Positions 18,839 through 26,509 of a stretch of 64,000 nt of DNA are shown here, one piece after another. The position numbers and the translations under genes were made by a program. The stretch's first letter is position 1. Each line of letters begins with the position of its first letter. The notes under the pieces were generated by a model. The model did no database searches. It was not told where the DNA came from and saw nothing but the letters and a program-made list of their open reading frames with translations. The stretch comes from Bacteroides faecalis (GTDB lineage: Bacteria; Bacteroidota; Bacteroidia; Bacteroidales; Bacteroidaceae), in assembly GCF_003865075.1 (NCBI RefSeq), contig NZ_BHWB01000003.1, forward strand, positions 496,001 through 560,000. The letters are read 5' to 3'.

Positions 18839-20623
18839 ATGTTTGCATATTATAGAAATGTATTAAAAGTAATCAGTTGTATTTGTTTAAGCATGGTCTC
18901 CTTCAGTGTATATGCACAGTTCATAGATCAGGGATACAGACAAGATAAAATTAAAGACCTCGCTCTTATCTATCAAGGAGGGGTACATCGTATTGACTGG
19001 ACTTCCGATCAGTTTGTTCCTTACGTTGTACATCAGTTTGCAAACGGGCATAAAGATTGGTTGTTTGACGGTTTTCTATTTTTGGAGTTTACGGATGGAA
19101 AAGGATTAAGTTTCGCTACTCGTTATTCCGATAAGAATGCTAAAAAAAACGACTGGATCTGGTTACTGGATCGTCTTTTCGAGCAAGGGAAAGCTTTATC
19201 TGCTCTCGATCAATGCATTGATACCCAAAAACAAGAAATAGGAAAACCCAAGTTCACTCATCAGATTGTACTTGGGCTTCCAGAAATGCTCCCCGGTCAG
19301 AAAGACTGGGGAGACCTGAACGGTGAACAGATGGATTTTTCTAAGCAAAAACATCAGATAAAGGCTACTTGCTGGTATATTGATGAATTGATGAGACGTT
19401 TTGAAGGTGCTGATTATAAGCATCTCAAACTTTCCGGTTTTTATTGGACGGCAGAGGATATTGACTTTTGCAAAGACTTGTCAGTTCCGTTAAGTAAATA
19501 TATCCATTCAAAGAAAAAAACATTTTGCTGGATTCCATACTGGCAAGCGGTAGGTTTCAATAAATGGAGAGAATTGGGGTTTGATATTGCTTATCAGCAG
19601 CCGAATCATTTCTTTAAGGCATCGATCCCAGATAAAAGACTGGAAGAAGCATGTCAATCTGCTGCTGAACTGAATATGGGAATGGAGTTGGAGTTTGACG
19701 AGAATGCTCTGTTTGATGCTAAAGATTCTTTTTATAATCGATTAGTGGCATATATTGATCATTTTGAACGGCAACAAGCATTTCGCAGATCTTCTATAGC
19801 TTATTATAGTGGTAATCATGGATTTCTTGATATGTACCGATCCACTAATCCCAAAGATCATGAAATAATGGATCGGTTAGCAAAGCTAATAATCGACAGA
19901 CGTACACATCTGAAGGCAAAACCTGAAGCTAAGCATACAAAAGTAATCGCCCACCGGGGATTTTGGAATACAGCGGGTTCGGCTCAAAATTCGATAGCAG
20001 GATTAGTTAAAGCAGATTCTATAGGCTGTTATGGTACGGAATTCGATGTATGGTTGACTGCCGATAACCAACTCATGCTTAATCACGACGGATGGCACGA
20101 AGGCCATTCTTTAGAGAAAACGTCTTCATCCATTTTACGTTCTTTGAAGTTGAATAATGGAGAAAATATGCCGACATTGGAGGAATTCCTTGATAGGGCT
20201 AAAAAGCTAAAGATTCGTTTGATATTGGAGATGAAACCTCACAGTACTCCGGAGCGAGAAACTAAGGCAGTGGAGTTAGTCTTGAAAATGGTAAAAGAAA
20301 AGAAATTGACCCGGAGAGTGGAATATATCACTTTTTCCCGTCATGCTTTATGTGAATTTATACGTTTGGCTCCTTCCAAAACTCCTATTTTATATTTGGG
20401 GCAGGATATTTCTCCTAAAGAATTAAAACAGTTGGGAGCTACCGGAGCTGACTATAATTATTGGGCTTTTCATAAGAATCCGGGATGGCTTCAGAACCTC
20501 AAGGATTTAAAAATGATTTCCAATGTATGGACCGTGAATAGTCCTGACGAAATGCAGTGGTGTATTGATAATGGCATTGATTTATTGACAACAGATTCTC
20601 CGACCATGTTTATAGGGTTATAA
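18839..20623 (+). CDS. DUF4855 - glycerophosphodiester phosphodiesterase fusion
   Basis: A 594-residue exported protein with two modules. After a signal peptide (1-26), residues about 38-355 form a DUF4855 domain (LALIYQGG, DWLFDGFLFLEF, YQQPNHFFKASIPD, MGMELEFDENAL), a family of unknown function with a likely barrel fold. Residues about 366-594 form a GDPD domain with the HRGFW catalytic motif at 372, GTEFDVWLTADNQLMLNHD and the metal-ligand LILEMKP. The GDPD half should cleave glycerophosphodiesters. In PUL-2 the same two modules are separate genes (25433-26509 and the first half of 26509-27984), so this is a genuine fusion or the other pair is a split. It lies 27 bases after the discoidin lipoprotein. 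Confidence 0.88.
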   Translation: MFAYYRNVLKVISCICLSMVSFSVYAQFIDQGYRQDKIKDLALIYQGGVHRIDWTSDQFVPYVVHQFANGHKDWLFDGFLFLEFTDGKGLSFATRYSDKNAKKNDWIWLLDRLFEQGKALSALDQCIDTQKQEIGKPKFTHQIVLGLPEMLPGQKDWGDLNGEQMDFSKQKHQIKATCWYIDELMRRFEGADYKHLKLSGFYWTAEDIDFCKDLSVPLSKYIHSKKKTFCWIPYWQAVGFNKWRELGFDIAYQQPNHFFKASIPDKRLEEACQSAAELNMGMELEFDENALFDAKDSFYNRLVAYIDHFERQQAFRRSSIAYYSGNHGFLDMYRSTNPKDHEIMDRLAKLIIDRRTHLKAKPEAKHTKVIAHRGFWNTAGSAQNSIAGLVKADSIGCYGTEFDVWLTADNQLMLNHDGWHEGHSLEKTSSSILRSLKLNNGENMPTLEEFLDRAKKLKIRLILEMKPHSTPERETKAVELVLKMVKEKKLTRRVEYITFSRHALCEFIRLAPSKTPILYLGQDISPKELKQLGATGADYNYWAFHKNPGWLQNLKDLKMISNVWTVNSPDEMQWCIDNGIDLLTTDSPTMFIGL

Positions 20624-20647
20624 ATCTGTCCTGATCTTTTAGAATAT

Positions 20648-20710
20648 AATGTGTCGAAAGCTATAGTCACCATAGTATGATTACGTGGAAAATATAGCTT
20701 TTGACACATT
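20648..20710. terminator. Hairpin after the DUF4855-GDPD gene
   Basis: Arms AATGTGTCGAAAGCTATA (20648-20665) and TATAGCTTTTGACACATT (20693-20710) pair with one mismatch around a 27-base loop. It lies between two same-strand genes, so it may be an attenuator or terminator separating the SusC-SusD-GDPD part from the esterase part of PUL-1. There is no long T-run on the plus side. Confidence 0.5.
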
Positions 20711-20733
20711 TCAACTTATAAAATATAGAAATA

Positions 20734-21984
20734 ATGACTTTACGTACTCTATTTGTGATTTTAACGATGTCTTGGAGTTTAACTGCCTGTGCTAATGATG
20801 ACAGCCCGGCAGGAAGACAACCGGAAAATGCTCCTTCGGAAGAGGAAACACCTGACCCGAAAATGATTTCCGGGAAAATGAGGGTAAAAATTGCCGGAGA
20901 AGATTTATATATATCGGCTAAACTTAATGCAAAGAATGATATTCTTTATTGGTTTAAAAAATGTATGTTCAATCAGTTGTATACGTTCTATCGGGTAGGA
21001 ACGATTGCAAATAATATGCCCCAACCGACCAATATACCCGACGCAACACCTTCTTATGTATTAAATTTATCTTATAGTGATAATATAGGACCTTTTAATA
21101 TTACCGGTCATGGATGGTGTGGCGGCAATCACCCCTACATTGATGAGGAAACTCAAACTGCTCATAATGTAAATTATCAGATCTCGTTGGATGGAAAGAT
21201 TACAACGGAGAATACATTGACGCTGGTGGATAATATACAAATACGGGCTATTAATCATATCATGAACCCGGCAGAGCCTGAAACAATAAATGAAAAAACG
21301 GTTTTGAACAATGTACTGTGTATTGAAACCGTTGATTATAACATTCAAAGAAATAATATACAGGTAACTGTCAGTCATGAATTTCAGAATGAAAAGCCTG
21401 TAATAGTACAAATGTATTACGGAATGCAATCTATGTTTGAAAAGGAAACACATACTCTGACAGTCAATGGAAAATATGCAGATTGGACATTACAGGAAGG
21501 TGTTTCGACATTCAATAAAAAAGAATTCCCATTGATGCGTTGTTTTATTGAGAAAAATGCAGATGCATATCAATCGTCCTATCTGTTTGATGAAGGATTA
21601 GGAAAACATACAGATATTACAGATGACGATATCATCTTTATTGGAAACTCGAATGGAAAAACTTATCACAAGATTATTGCAAACAAGAGTTATAAAAAAG
21701 GAGACATTATTCATTGGAGCGGAGTTTATACATGGTTTAAATCTCCCATTATAGATGATGTTGACCTTTTATGTTACGAAGGCATGATTAACAATCAGAG
21801 AGTTTTATTTATTGATTGTAAAAAGAAAATTGATAAGCAAGTGATTTTATCTGATTATGTTAATCTCACTTTTAAGATTAAAGAGAAAAGTGCATCGATC
21901 ACAATTCCTAATAGTAAAATAATGCCTTCAGGCATTAAAGTTATTGCAGAAGGACCAGGAAGCTGTATTCTTATTTTGGATTAA
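20734..21984 (+). CDS. Unknown exported lipoprotein, PUL-1
   Basis: A 416-residue protein I do not recognise. It begins with a lipoprotein signal (Cys19 in LTACANDD), followed by a low-complexity acidic/proline linker (about 20-45) as in surface lipoproteins. The rest is predicted mostly beta by composition, with no Cys pairs or catalytic signature that I can name. NITGHGWCGGNHPY near 125 and two Trp-rich segments (WFKKC, HWSGVYTWF) stand out. The layout of a signal, a linker and a compact globular region suggests a glycan-binding or esterase-like accessory protein. It follows a hairpin and precedes gene remnants, so it may be transcribed separately from the SusC operon. Confidence 0.6.
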   Translation: MTLRTLFVILTMSWSLTACANDDSPAGRQPENAPSEEETPDPKMISGKMRVKIAGEDLYISAKLNAKNDILYWFKKCMFNQLYTFYRVGTIANNMPQPTNIPDATPSYVLNLSYSDNIGPFNITGHGWCGGNHPYIDEETQTAHNVNYQISLDGKITTENTLTLVDNIQIRAINHIMNPAEPETINEKTVLNNVLCIETVDYNIQRNNIQVTVSHEFQNEKPVIVQMYYGMQSMFEKETHTLTVNGKYADWTLQEGVSTFNKKEFPLMRCFIEKNADAYQSSYLFDEGLGKHTDITDDDIIFIGNSNGKTYHKIIANKSYKKGDIIHWSGVYTWFKSPIIDDVDLLCYEGMINNQRVLFIDCKKKIDKQVILSDYVNLTFKIKEKSASITIPNSKIMPSGIKVIAEGPGSCILILD

Positions 21985-22093
21985 TCGGTGGTTGGGGAAT
22001 TTTTAATAAACTATATTTCTATTGAATAGGTATAAAAAACGAATTAATTATTATTTTTGTAATTCTTTAATATATATACCATAAATGGCATAT

Positions 22094-22157
22094 TCCTTTA
22101 ATGGATGGAGAAGTTAGGTTTCCGAAACTCTAGCTGACAAGTGGGATCTTTATACTA
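22094..22157 (+). pseudogene. Short DUF1080 remnant
   Basis: Reading frame SFNGWRS-stop-VSETLADKW at 22094-22144 matches SFNGWRSYASETLADKW of the DUF1080 domain encoded at 26509-27984, and the DNA itself is nearly the same over about 50 bases. An in-frame TAG interrupts it. It is a scar of a DUF1080 gene once present in PUL-1, now fused to the DUF5009 remnant. Confidence 0.75.
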
Positions 22158-22586
22158 CGAAAAGAAACCGGTTTTATAGAACTATGGAGGAGACTCTTTA
22201 TAGCCGGAGCTTTCTTAATCATACTCGGCCTGTGTTTTGAACCGTTTCAGGGGGGTATAAAAAAAGATCCGGCTACATTCAGTTATTTGTTCCTTACTTC
22301 GGGTTTAGCTTTCATGGGATTGTTGTTACTGAATATAGTATGTGACTACTTTCGTTGTGTAAAAAGTACCCGATTTCTGGTGATGCCCGGACAGAATCCG
22401 ATGATGGCATACGTGGTAGTTGATCTATTGGTGATACCCGTAGCTAATCTGACAGGAATAGCTTCGCTATTGGTTTATTTTAACTCCAACGCTTGGATGG
22501 GATTCTTGCGGGGAGTGATTCTGACAACGTTAGCAGTAGTAATAACCATATTCTTTACCAGAATCAAATGTTTTTGGAGAACTTAA
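22158..22586 (+). pseudogene. 3' remnant of a DUF5009 acyltransferase-like membrane protein
   Basis: An open frame from about 22134 to 22586 encodes ELWRRLFIAGAFLIILGLCF and the last four or so hydrophobic helices of a DUF5009 (heparan-alpha-glucosaminide N-acetyltransferase-like, nagX type) protein, including FLVMPGQNPMMAYV. The family is normally about 370-470 residues; here only about 140 remain and the 5' part is replaced by the DUF1080 scar. No start codon or ribosome-binding site is convincing. The intact protein would acetylate amino sugars at the inner membrane. Confidence 0.7.
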
Positions 22587-22606
22587 ATTTATAATACCAT
22601 ATCAAA

Positions 22607-23683
22607 ATGAAAAGAAGAATCTGCATTTTTGCAATGTTATTGATGATGTGCCATGCATATACTCAGATCGTATATCATGATGCTGCCCGTTTCCCTCTAT
22701 TAGGTAAAGCAACCGAAGCAACCGGAACCCGGTACGAACGGTTCCCGGATTCTTTAAAGAATATTTCCCGTGCTCCTTTGTGGAACTTAAGCCGTAATTC
22801 TGCGGGAATGGCGATCCGTTTTCGTAGTAACTCAACCAAAATTGCTGCTAAATGGGAAACTCTTGGCAATAACCACATGAATCACATGACGGATGTGGGT
22901 GTAAAAGGACTCGATCTGTACTGCCTGCAAAAAGATGGCAAGTGGCGTTTTGTCAATAGCGGTCGCCCTACCGGAAAAACAACCCAAGCTACAATTATAG
23001 CCAATATGCAACCCGAAGAAAGAGAGTATATGCTCTATCTGCCACTTTATGACGGACTTGTTTCGTTATCTATAGGAGTGGATTCGCTTTCAACTATTAC
23101 GCAACCCGCTGTAGAATCTCCGGTCCGTACAAAACCTGTTGTTTTTTACGGAACCAGTATCTTACAAGGTGGCTGTGCCAATCGACCCGGCATGGCACAT
23201 ACTAATATCATTTCACGAAGACTGAATCGCGAATGTATCAATCTCGGCTTTAGTGGAAATGCTTTGCTTGATCTGGAAGTTGCCAGGATCATGGCAGAAG
23301 TGGACGCCGGTGTTTTTGTGCTGGATTTTGTACCCAATGCTTCTGTTAAACAAATGCAAGAACGAATGGAGACATTCTATAACATTATCCGTAAGAAGCA
23401 TCCTGATACGCCTATTGTTTTTATAGAAGATCCTATTTTTACTCATTCGCTGTTCGACCAGAATATTGCGCGTGAAGTGCAAAGGAAAAATCAGACTTTG
23501 AATGAGATTTTTACCCTTCTGAAGAAGAAAGGAGAGAAGAATATATATCTGATACATTCCGACAAGATGTTGGGTGACGACGGGGAAGCGACAGTCGATG
23601 GCATTCATTTCACAGATTTGGGAATGATGCGATATGCAGATTTAGTATGTCCTTTCATTCAGAAACTTATAAAAAAGAAGTAA
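22607..23683 (+). CDS. SGNH/GDSL hydrolase with SGNH_hydro N-terminal domain
   Basis: A 358-residue exported esterase (signal peptide 1-19). The N-terminal beta domain (about 25-165; APLWNLSRNSAGMAIRFRSN) is the type found before SGNH hydrolases of carbohydrate gene clusters. The catalytic domain (about 170-355) has the Ser in FYGTSILQGG, an Asn in NLGFSGNALLDLE and the Asp-x-x-His block VDGIHFTDLG. It probably removes an acyl group from a glycan. It is followed after 5 bases by a second esterase of different type, so the two are surely co-transcribed. Confidence 0.87.
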   Translation: MKRRICIFAMLLMMCHAYTQIVYHDAARFPLLGKATEATGTRYERFPDSLKNISRAPLWNLSRNSAGMAIRFRSNSTKIAAKWETLGNNHMNHMTDVGVKGLDLYCLQKDGKWRFVNSGRPTGKTTQATIIANMQPEEREYMLYLPLYDGLVSLSIGVDSLSTITQPAVESPVRTKPVVFYGTSILQGGCANRPGMAHTNIISRRLNRECINLGFSGNALLDLEVARIMAEVDAGVFVLDFVPNASVKQMQERMETFYNIIRKKHPDTPIVFIEDPIFTHSLFDQNIAREVQRKNQTLNEIFTLLKKKGEKNIYLIHSDKMLGDDGEATVDGIHFTDLGMMRYADLVCPFIQKLIKKK

Positions 23684-23688
23684 GTTCA

Positions 23689-24786
23689 ATGAAGAAAGTA
23701 ATTCTGACTGTTTTATCAGTTGCTTTTTGTATGCTTCAGGAAACGAATGCACAAGGTAAAGTTTGTCTAAAGGGGAATGACTCAAACATCTCATACGTCG
23801 GTCGTACGGAAATACAAGGAGACGGGGCAGTATCATTCGATTGGACCGGAACTTATCTTCGTACCAAGCTTTCGGGAGGAGAATTGTCTATCCGGCTTTC
23901 AGATACAGGGATCAATTACTATAATGTATTTGTGGATGGTCTTTTGCATAAGGTGGTAAAAGTATTCGGCAAAGATACATTGATTAATTTTGTATCTGGT
24001 ATTGATAAAGGATTTCACCGTATTCTCATTCAGAAACGTACGGAAGGTGAATGGGGGCAAACGACTATTCACCAGTTTGTATTGCCTCAGGGAGGTCAAT
24101 TGAAGAGAGAAATGAATATTCCGCTCAGACATATCGAGTTTATAGGTAATTCCCTGACTTGTGGCTTCGGAACGGAAGGTAAGGATCGCAGTGAACCTTA
24201 TAAAGCGGAAACTGAAAATTGTAATTTGTCATACGCTGCTATTATATCCCGCTATTTTAATGCGGATTATACTTTCATTGCACATTCAGGAAGAGGAGTC
24301 GTACGAAATTATGGCGATTCAGTGAGAGTATCGGCGGTGACAATGAAAGATCGAATGCTGAATACTTTTGATATTAACTTAGAGAAGAAGTGGAATTTTA
24401 AAGCATATAAGCCGGACTTAGTTGTTATTAATTTAGGAAGCAACGACTTTTCTACGGATCTGTATCCGTTGGAGGAAGAGTTTATCCATGCTTATAAGCT
24501 ATTGATTAGTAGATTACGCACTTATTACGGCAATGTCCCCATTCTTTGTATCAGTCCGTCTATAGCGCAAAGACAAATTATAGGATATATGGAACTCTTG
24601 CGTCAAGACTTGAATGATCCGCAAGTATATTTGTTTGTTTTCCCGGAAGGACTCTATAATAATACGACGGATTTAGGTGCTGTGTGGCATCCTAATTACA
24701 AGGGGCAAATGAAAATGGCAATGTCACTCGTACCGTATATTTCTACGATTATGAATTGGCCGTTAAAAGACTTATTCACCAAATAA
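23689..24786 (+). CDS. CE2-type carbohydrate acetylesterase (SGNH fold)
   Basis: About 365 residues, with the start chosen at 23689 because it gives a signal peptide (MKKVILTVLSVAFCMLQ) right after the previous stop. An N-terminal jelly-roll domain (about 20-125, with VSFDWTGTYLRTKLSGG) is followed by an SGNH domain with IEFIGNSLTCGFGTEG (Ser nucleophile), VINLGSNDFSTD and the catalytic His in AVWHPNYKGQ. This order is that of carbohydrate esterase family 2 enzymes that deacetylate plant or other glycans. It is the last gene of PUL-1, ending just before an array of 22-bp repeats. Confidence 0.87.
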   Translation: MKKVILTVLSVAFCMLQETNAQGKVCLKGNDSNISYVGRTEIQGDGAVSFDWTGTYLRTKLSGGELSIRLSDTGINYYNVFVDGLLHKVVKVFGKDTLINFVSGIDKGFHRILIQKRTEGEWGQTTIHQFVLPQGGQLKREMNIPLRHIEFIGNSLTCGFGTEGKDRSEPYKAETENCNLSYAAIISRYFNADYTFIAHSGRGVVRNYGDSVRVSAVTMKDRMLNTFDINLEKKWNFKAYKPDLVVINLGSNDFSTDLYPLEEEFIHAYKLLISRLRTYYGNVPILCISPSIAQRQIIGYMELLRQDLNDPQVYLFVFPEGLYNNTTDLGAVWHPNYKGQMKMAMSLVPYISTIMNWPLKDLFTK

Positions 24787-24798
24787 GGCTAAAAAGAT

Positions 24799-24952
24799 GT
24801 ACTAGAGTTACTCGAAGGAAGTACTAGAGTGATCCGAATAATGTATTAGAGTTACTCGGAAGATGTACAAGGATTGGGCAAGTCATGTACATGAATTGGA
24901 TAGGTCTAGTACAAGAAGCACTTGAAAGATGTATTTGAAAAACAGCGGATGC
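24799..24952. repeat. Seven degenerate 22-bp tandem units
   Basis: Units start at 24799, 24821, 24843, 24865, 24887, 24909 and 24931, each exactly 22 bases and each opening with GTAC or GTAT. The first three share GTAyTAGAGT followed by a purine/pyrimidine tail rich in CGAA; later units drift. The spacing of two helical turns puts the GTAC cores on one face of the DNA. There is no spacer/repeat alternation, so it is not CRISPR. It lies 12 bases after the last PUL-1 gene. Confidence 0.8.
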
Positions 24953-25160
24953 TTGGATAAAATCATACGGTAAAGTTGTAGCAATTGTACGGTTGTTTTT
25001 TATAAAATGACCGCACAGTTTCAGTAAAAGATGCGGTTCGTTTACCTAAAATCTATGGGAAGTTTGTTTTTGTTTATTCCAATGTTTTTTTCAATCATTG
25101 GGATAGTTGAAAACAAACATTAGTATCTTTTTTCGTATTAACACCGGTCTGTTTGATAAA
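24953..25160. other. Non-coding DNA between repeats and palindrome, with imperfect hairpin
   Basis: No gene is seen. One imperfect inverted repeat, TGTTTTTGTTTATTCCAATG at 25065-25084 against 25096-25119, with a short T-rich loop, could be a terminator acting on converging transcripts from both PULs. Confidence 0.4.
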
Positions 25161-25377
25161 TGAAAACCCTTTTGAGTCATCGTCATATTTCTCTCTATCT
25201 CGCTATCATTCAGGATGATAAAATGCGTCATCTTTTTTAAGACTATTTTCCTTTGTAAAGTTGCGTATGCAAATAAAAAATCATATCCGCAAGTCTTATA
25301 AAAAAGATGACGCAATACAATATGCTGTATTTTAGAGGTTTATGCAAAAATATGACGATGACTCAAAATGGTTTTCA
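25161..25377. repeat. 217-bp nested palindrome at the PUL convergence point
   Basis: Outer arms 25161-25189 and 25349-25377 are 29 bases long with one mismatch (core TTTTGAGTCATCGTCATATT). Inside them, arms 25224-25244 and 25291-25314 share TGCGTCATCTTTTTT and AAGACT with a two-base indel. The two arm pairs are nested, so the transcript from either strand would fold into a long interrupted stem. It has no open frame of its own. It may be a bidirectional terminator or a non-autonomous palindromic mobile element; no target duplication was recognised. Confidence 0.7.
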
Positions 25378-25432
25378 ATTACTAAAGACTCACCCAAAAC
25401 ACTCTAAATATAAAAAATATAGCCCAAACAAT

Positions 25433-26509
25433 TTATCGACGTGCTTTTTGCCTTTTAATGATAATATTTGCCAATCGATAATAGAGCGCTATATCTTTTT
25501 CCGAACCATTTTTTAATGCATAAAAAGCACTTCCTCCTTGATAATAGGCAACATCCGTATTTTCGAAAACATGATTGCGTTCAAATCCATCTATATATGC
25601 ATGCATACGGGGAGCTTTATCATTCAACGCCCTTTCATCGAATTCACACTCCATCGACATTCCATATTGACGTGCTAACTTGCATGCATCATCTATGCGA
25701 GAATCCGGAATGTTTGAATTGAAAAAATGATTCGGTTGCAAATATGCCTTGTCGAAGCCTAACTCTTTCCATGTAGTATATCCATCAGATTTGAAGTAAG
25801 GAATCCAATAAAAAGACTGTTTGTCTTCATGAATATAGTCGGCGATATGTTTCACAAACGTCCGCGTATGAGTCGCTTCCTCTGCTAACCAATAAAATCC
25901 TGCCAATTCAACATTTTTAAGATGAGCCTTTTTAAATCGTTCTGTAATAAAATCAATATACCATTTACAGGCAGATATGCGGTCTTCATCTTTTGAAAAA
26001 TCAAGCTTTTTCCCATCTAGTTCACCCCAATTCTTTTGATTTGGAATAGGTTCCGGTAGCGATAAAACTATTTTTCTCTTTTTAGGAAGCTTGCCGCAGA
26101 CTGACTTTGCCTTCTCTATGCAATCATTTAATGCACAAATACTTCTTCCAGGAGTAAAATATTTGTCGATTAACATGATCCAATCCTCTTTTGTAGCAGG
26201 GGTTGGACGATAACCGGAAGCAAATCCGCAACGATTGCCATCATAGATTTCCAAAAAAAGAAAACCATCAAACAGCCAATCACCTCCTTTAGCATTTTGA
26301 CGGGAAGCATAAACATATGGCTGAAATAGTTCCTCATTCCATACTTCTCTTCGGTGAGTTCCCCCATCATAAATCAACACCATATCCCGGATACTTCCTT
26401 TGGGAGCATAGCCTTCAGTTACTGCCTGTCCCGTCGTTGCCTTTTGAGATGACGAACAGGATGACAGGCAGAACAAGATTATTGTAAATACAAAAATACG
26501 ATTCATCAT
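25433..26509 (-). CDS. DUF4855 lipoprotein, PUL-2
   Basis: A 358-residue lipoprotein (signal with LSSCSSS near 18) consisting almost entirely of a DUF4855 domain (about 38-355). It is paralogous to the N-terminal half of the PUL-1 fusion at 18839-20623: DMVLIYDGG, DWLFDGFLFLEI, LQPNHFFNSNIPDSR and MSMECEFDERAL correspond one to one. DUF4855 has no established activity; conserved Trp, Asp and Glu residues suggest a glycoside hydrolase-like barrel. The start codon overlaps the stop of the upstream GDPD-DUF1080 gene (TAATG), so the two are translationally coupled, mirroring the covalent fusion in PUL-1. It is the last gene of PUL-2. Confidence 0.85.
   Translation of the reverse strand: MMNRIFVFTIILFCLSSCSSSQKATTGQAVTEGYAPKGSIRDMVLIYDGGTHRREVWNEELFQPYVYASRQNAKGGDWLFDGFLFLEIYDGNRCGFASGYRPTPATKEDWIMLIDKYFTPGRSICALNDCIEKAKSVCGKLPKKRKIVLSLPEPIPNQKNWGELDGKKLDFSKDEDRISACKWYIDFITERFKKAHLKNVELAGFYWLAEEATHTRTFVKHIADYIHEDKQSFYWIPYFKSDGYTTWKELGFDKAYLQPNHFFNSNIPDSRIDDACKLARQYGMSMECEFDERALNDKAPRMHAYIDGFERNHVFENTDVAYYQGGSAFYALKNGSEKDIALYYRLANIIIKRQKARR

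Noticed and set aside
24799..24952. CRISPR array
   Set aside because: Units are contiguous 22-mers that drift along their length; there is no constant repeat separated by unique spacers and no cas gene.
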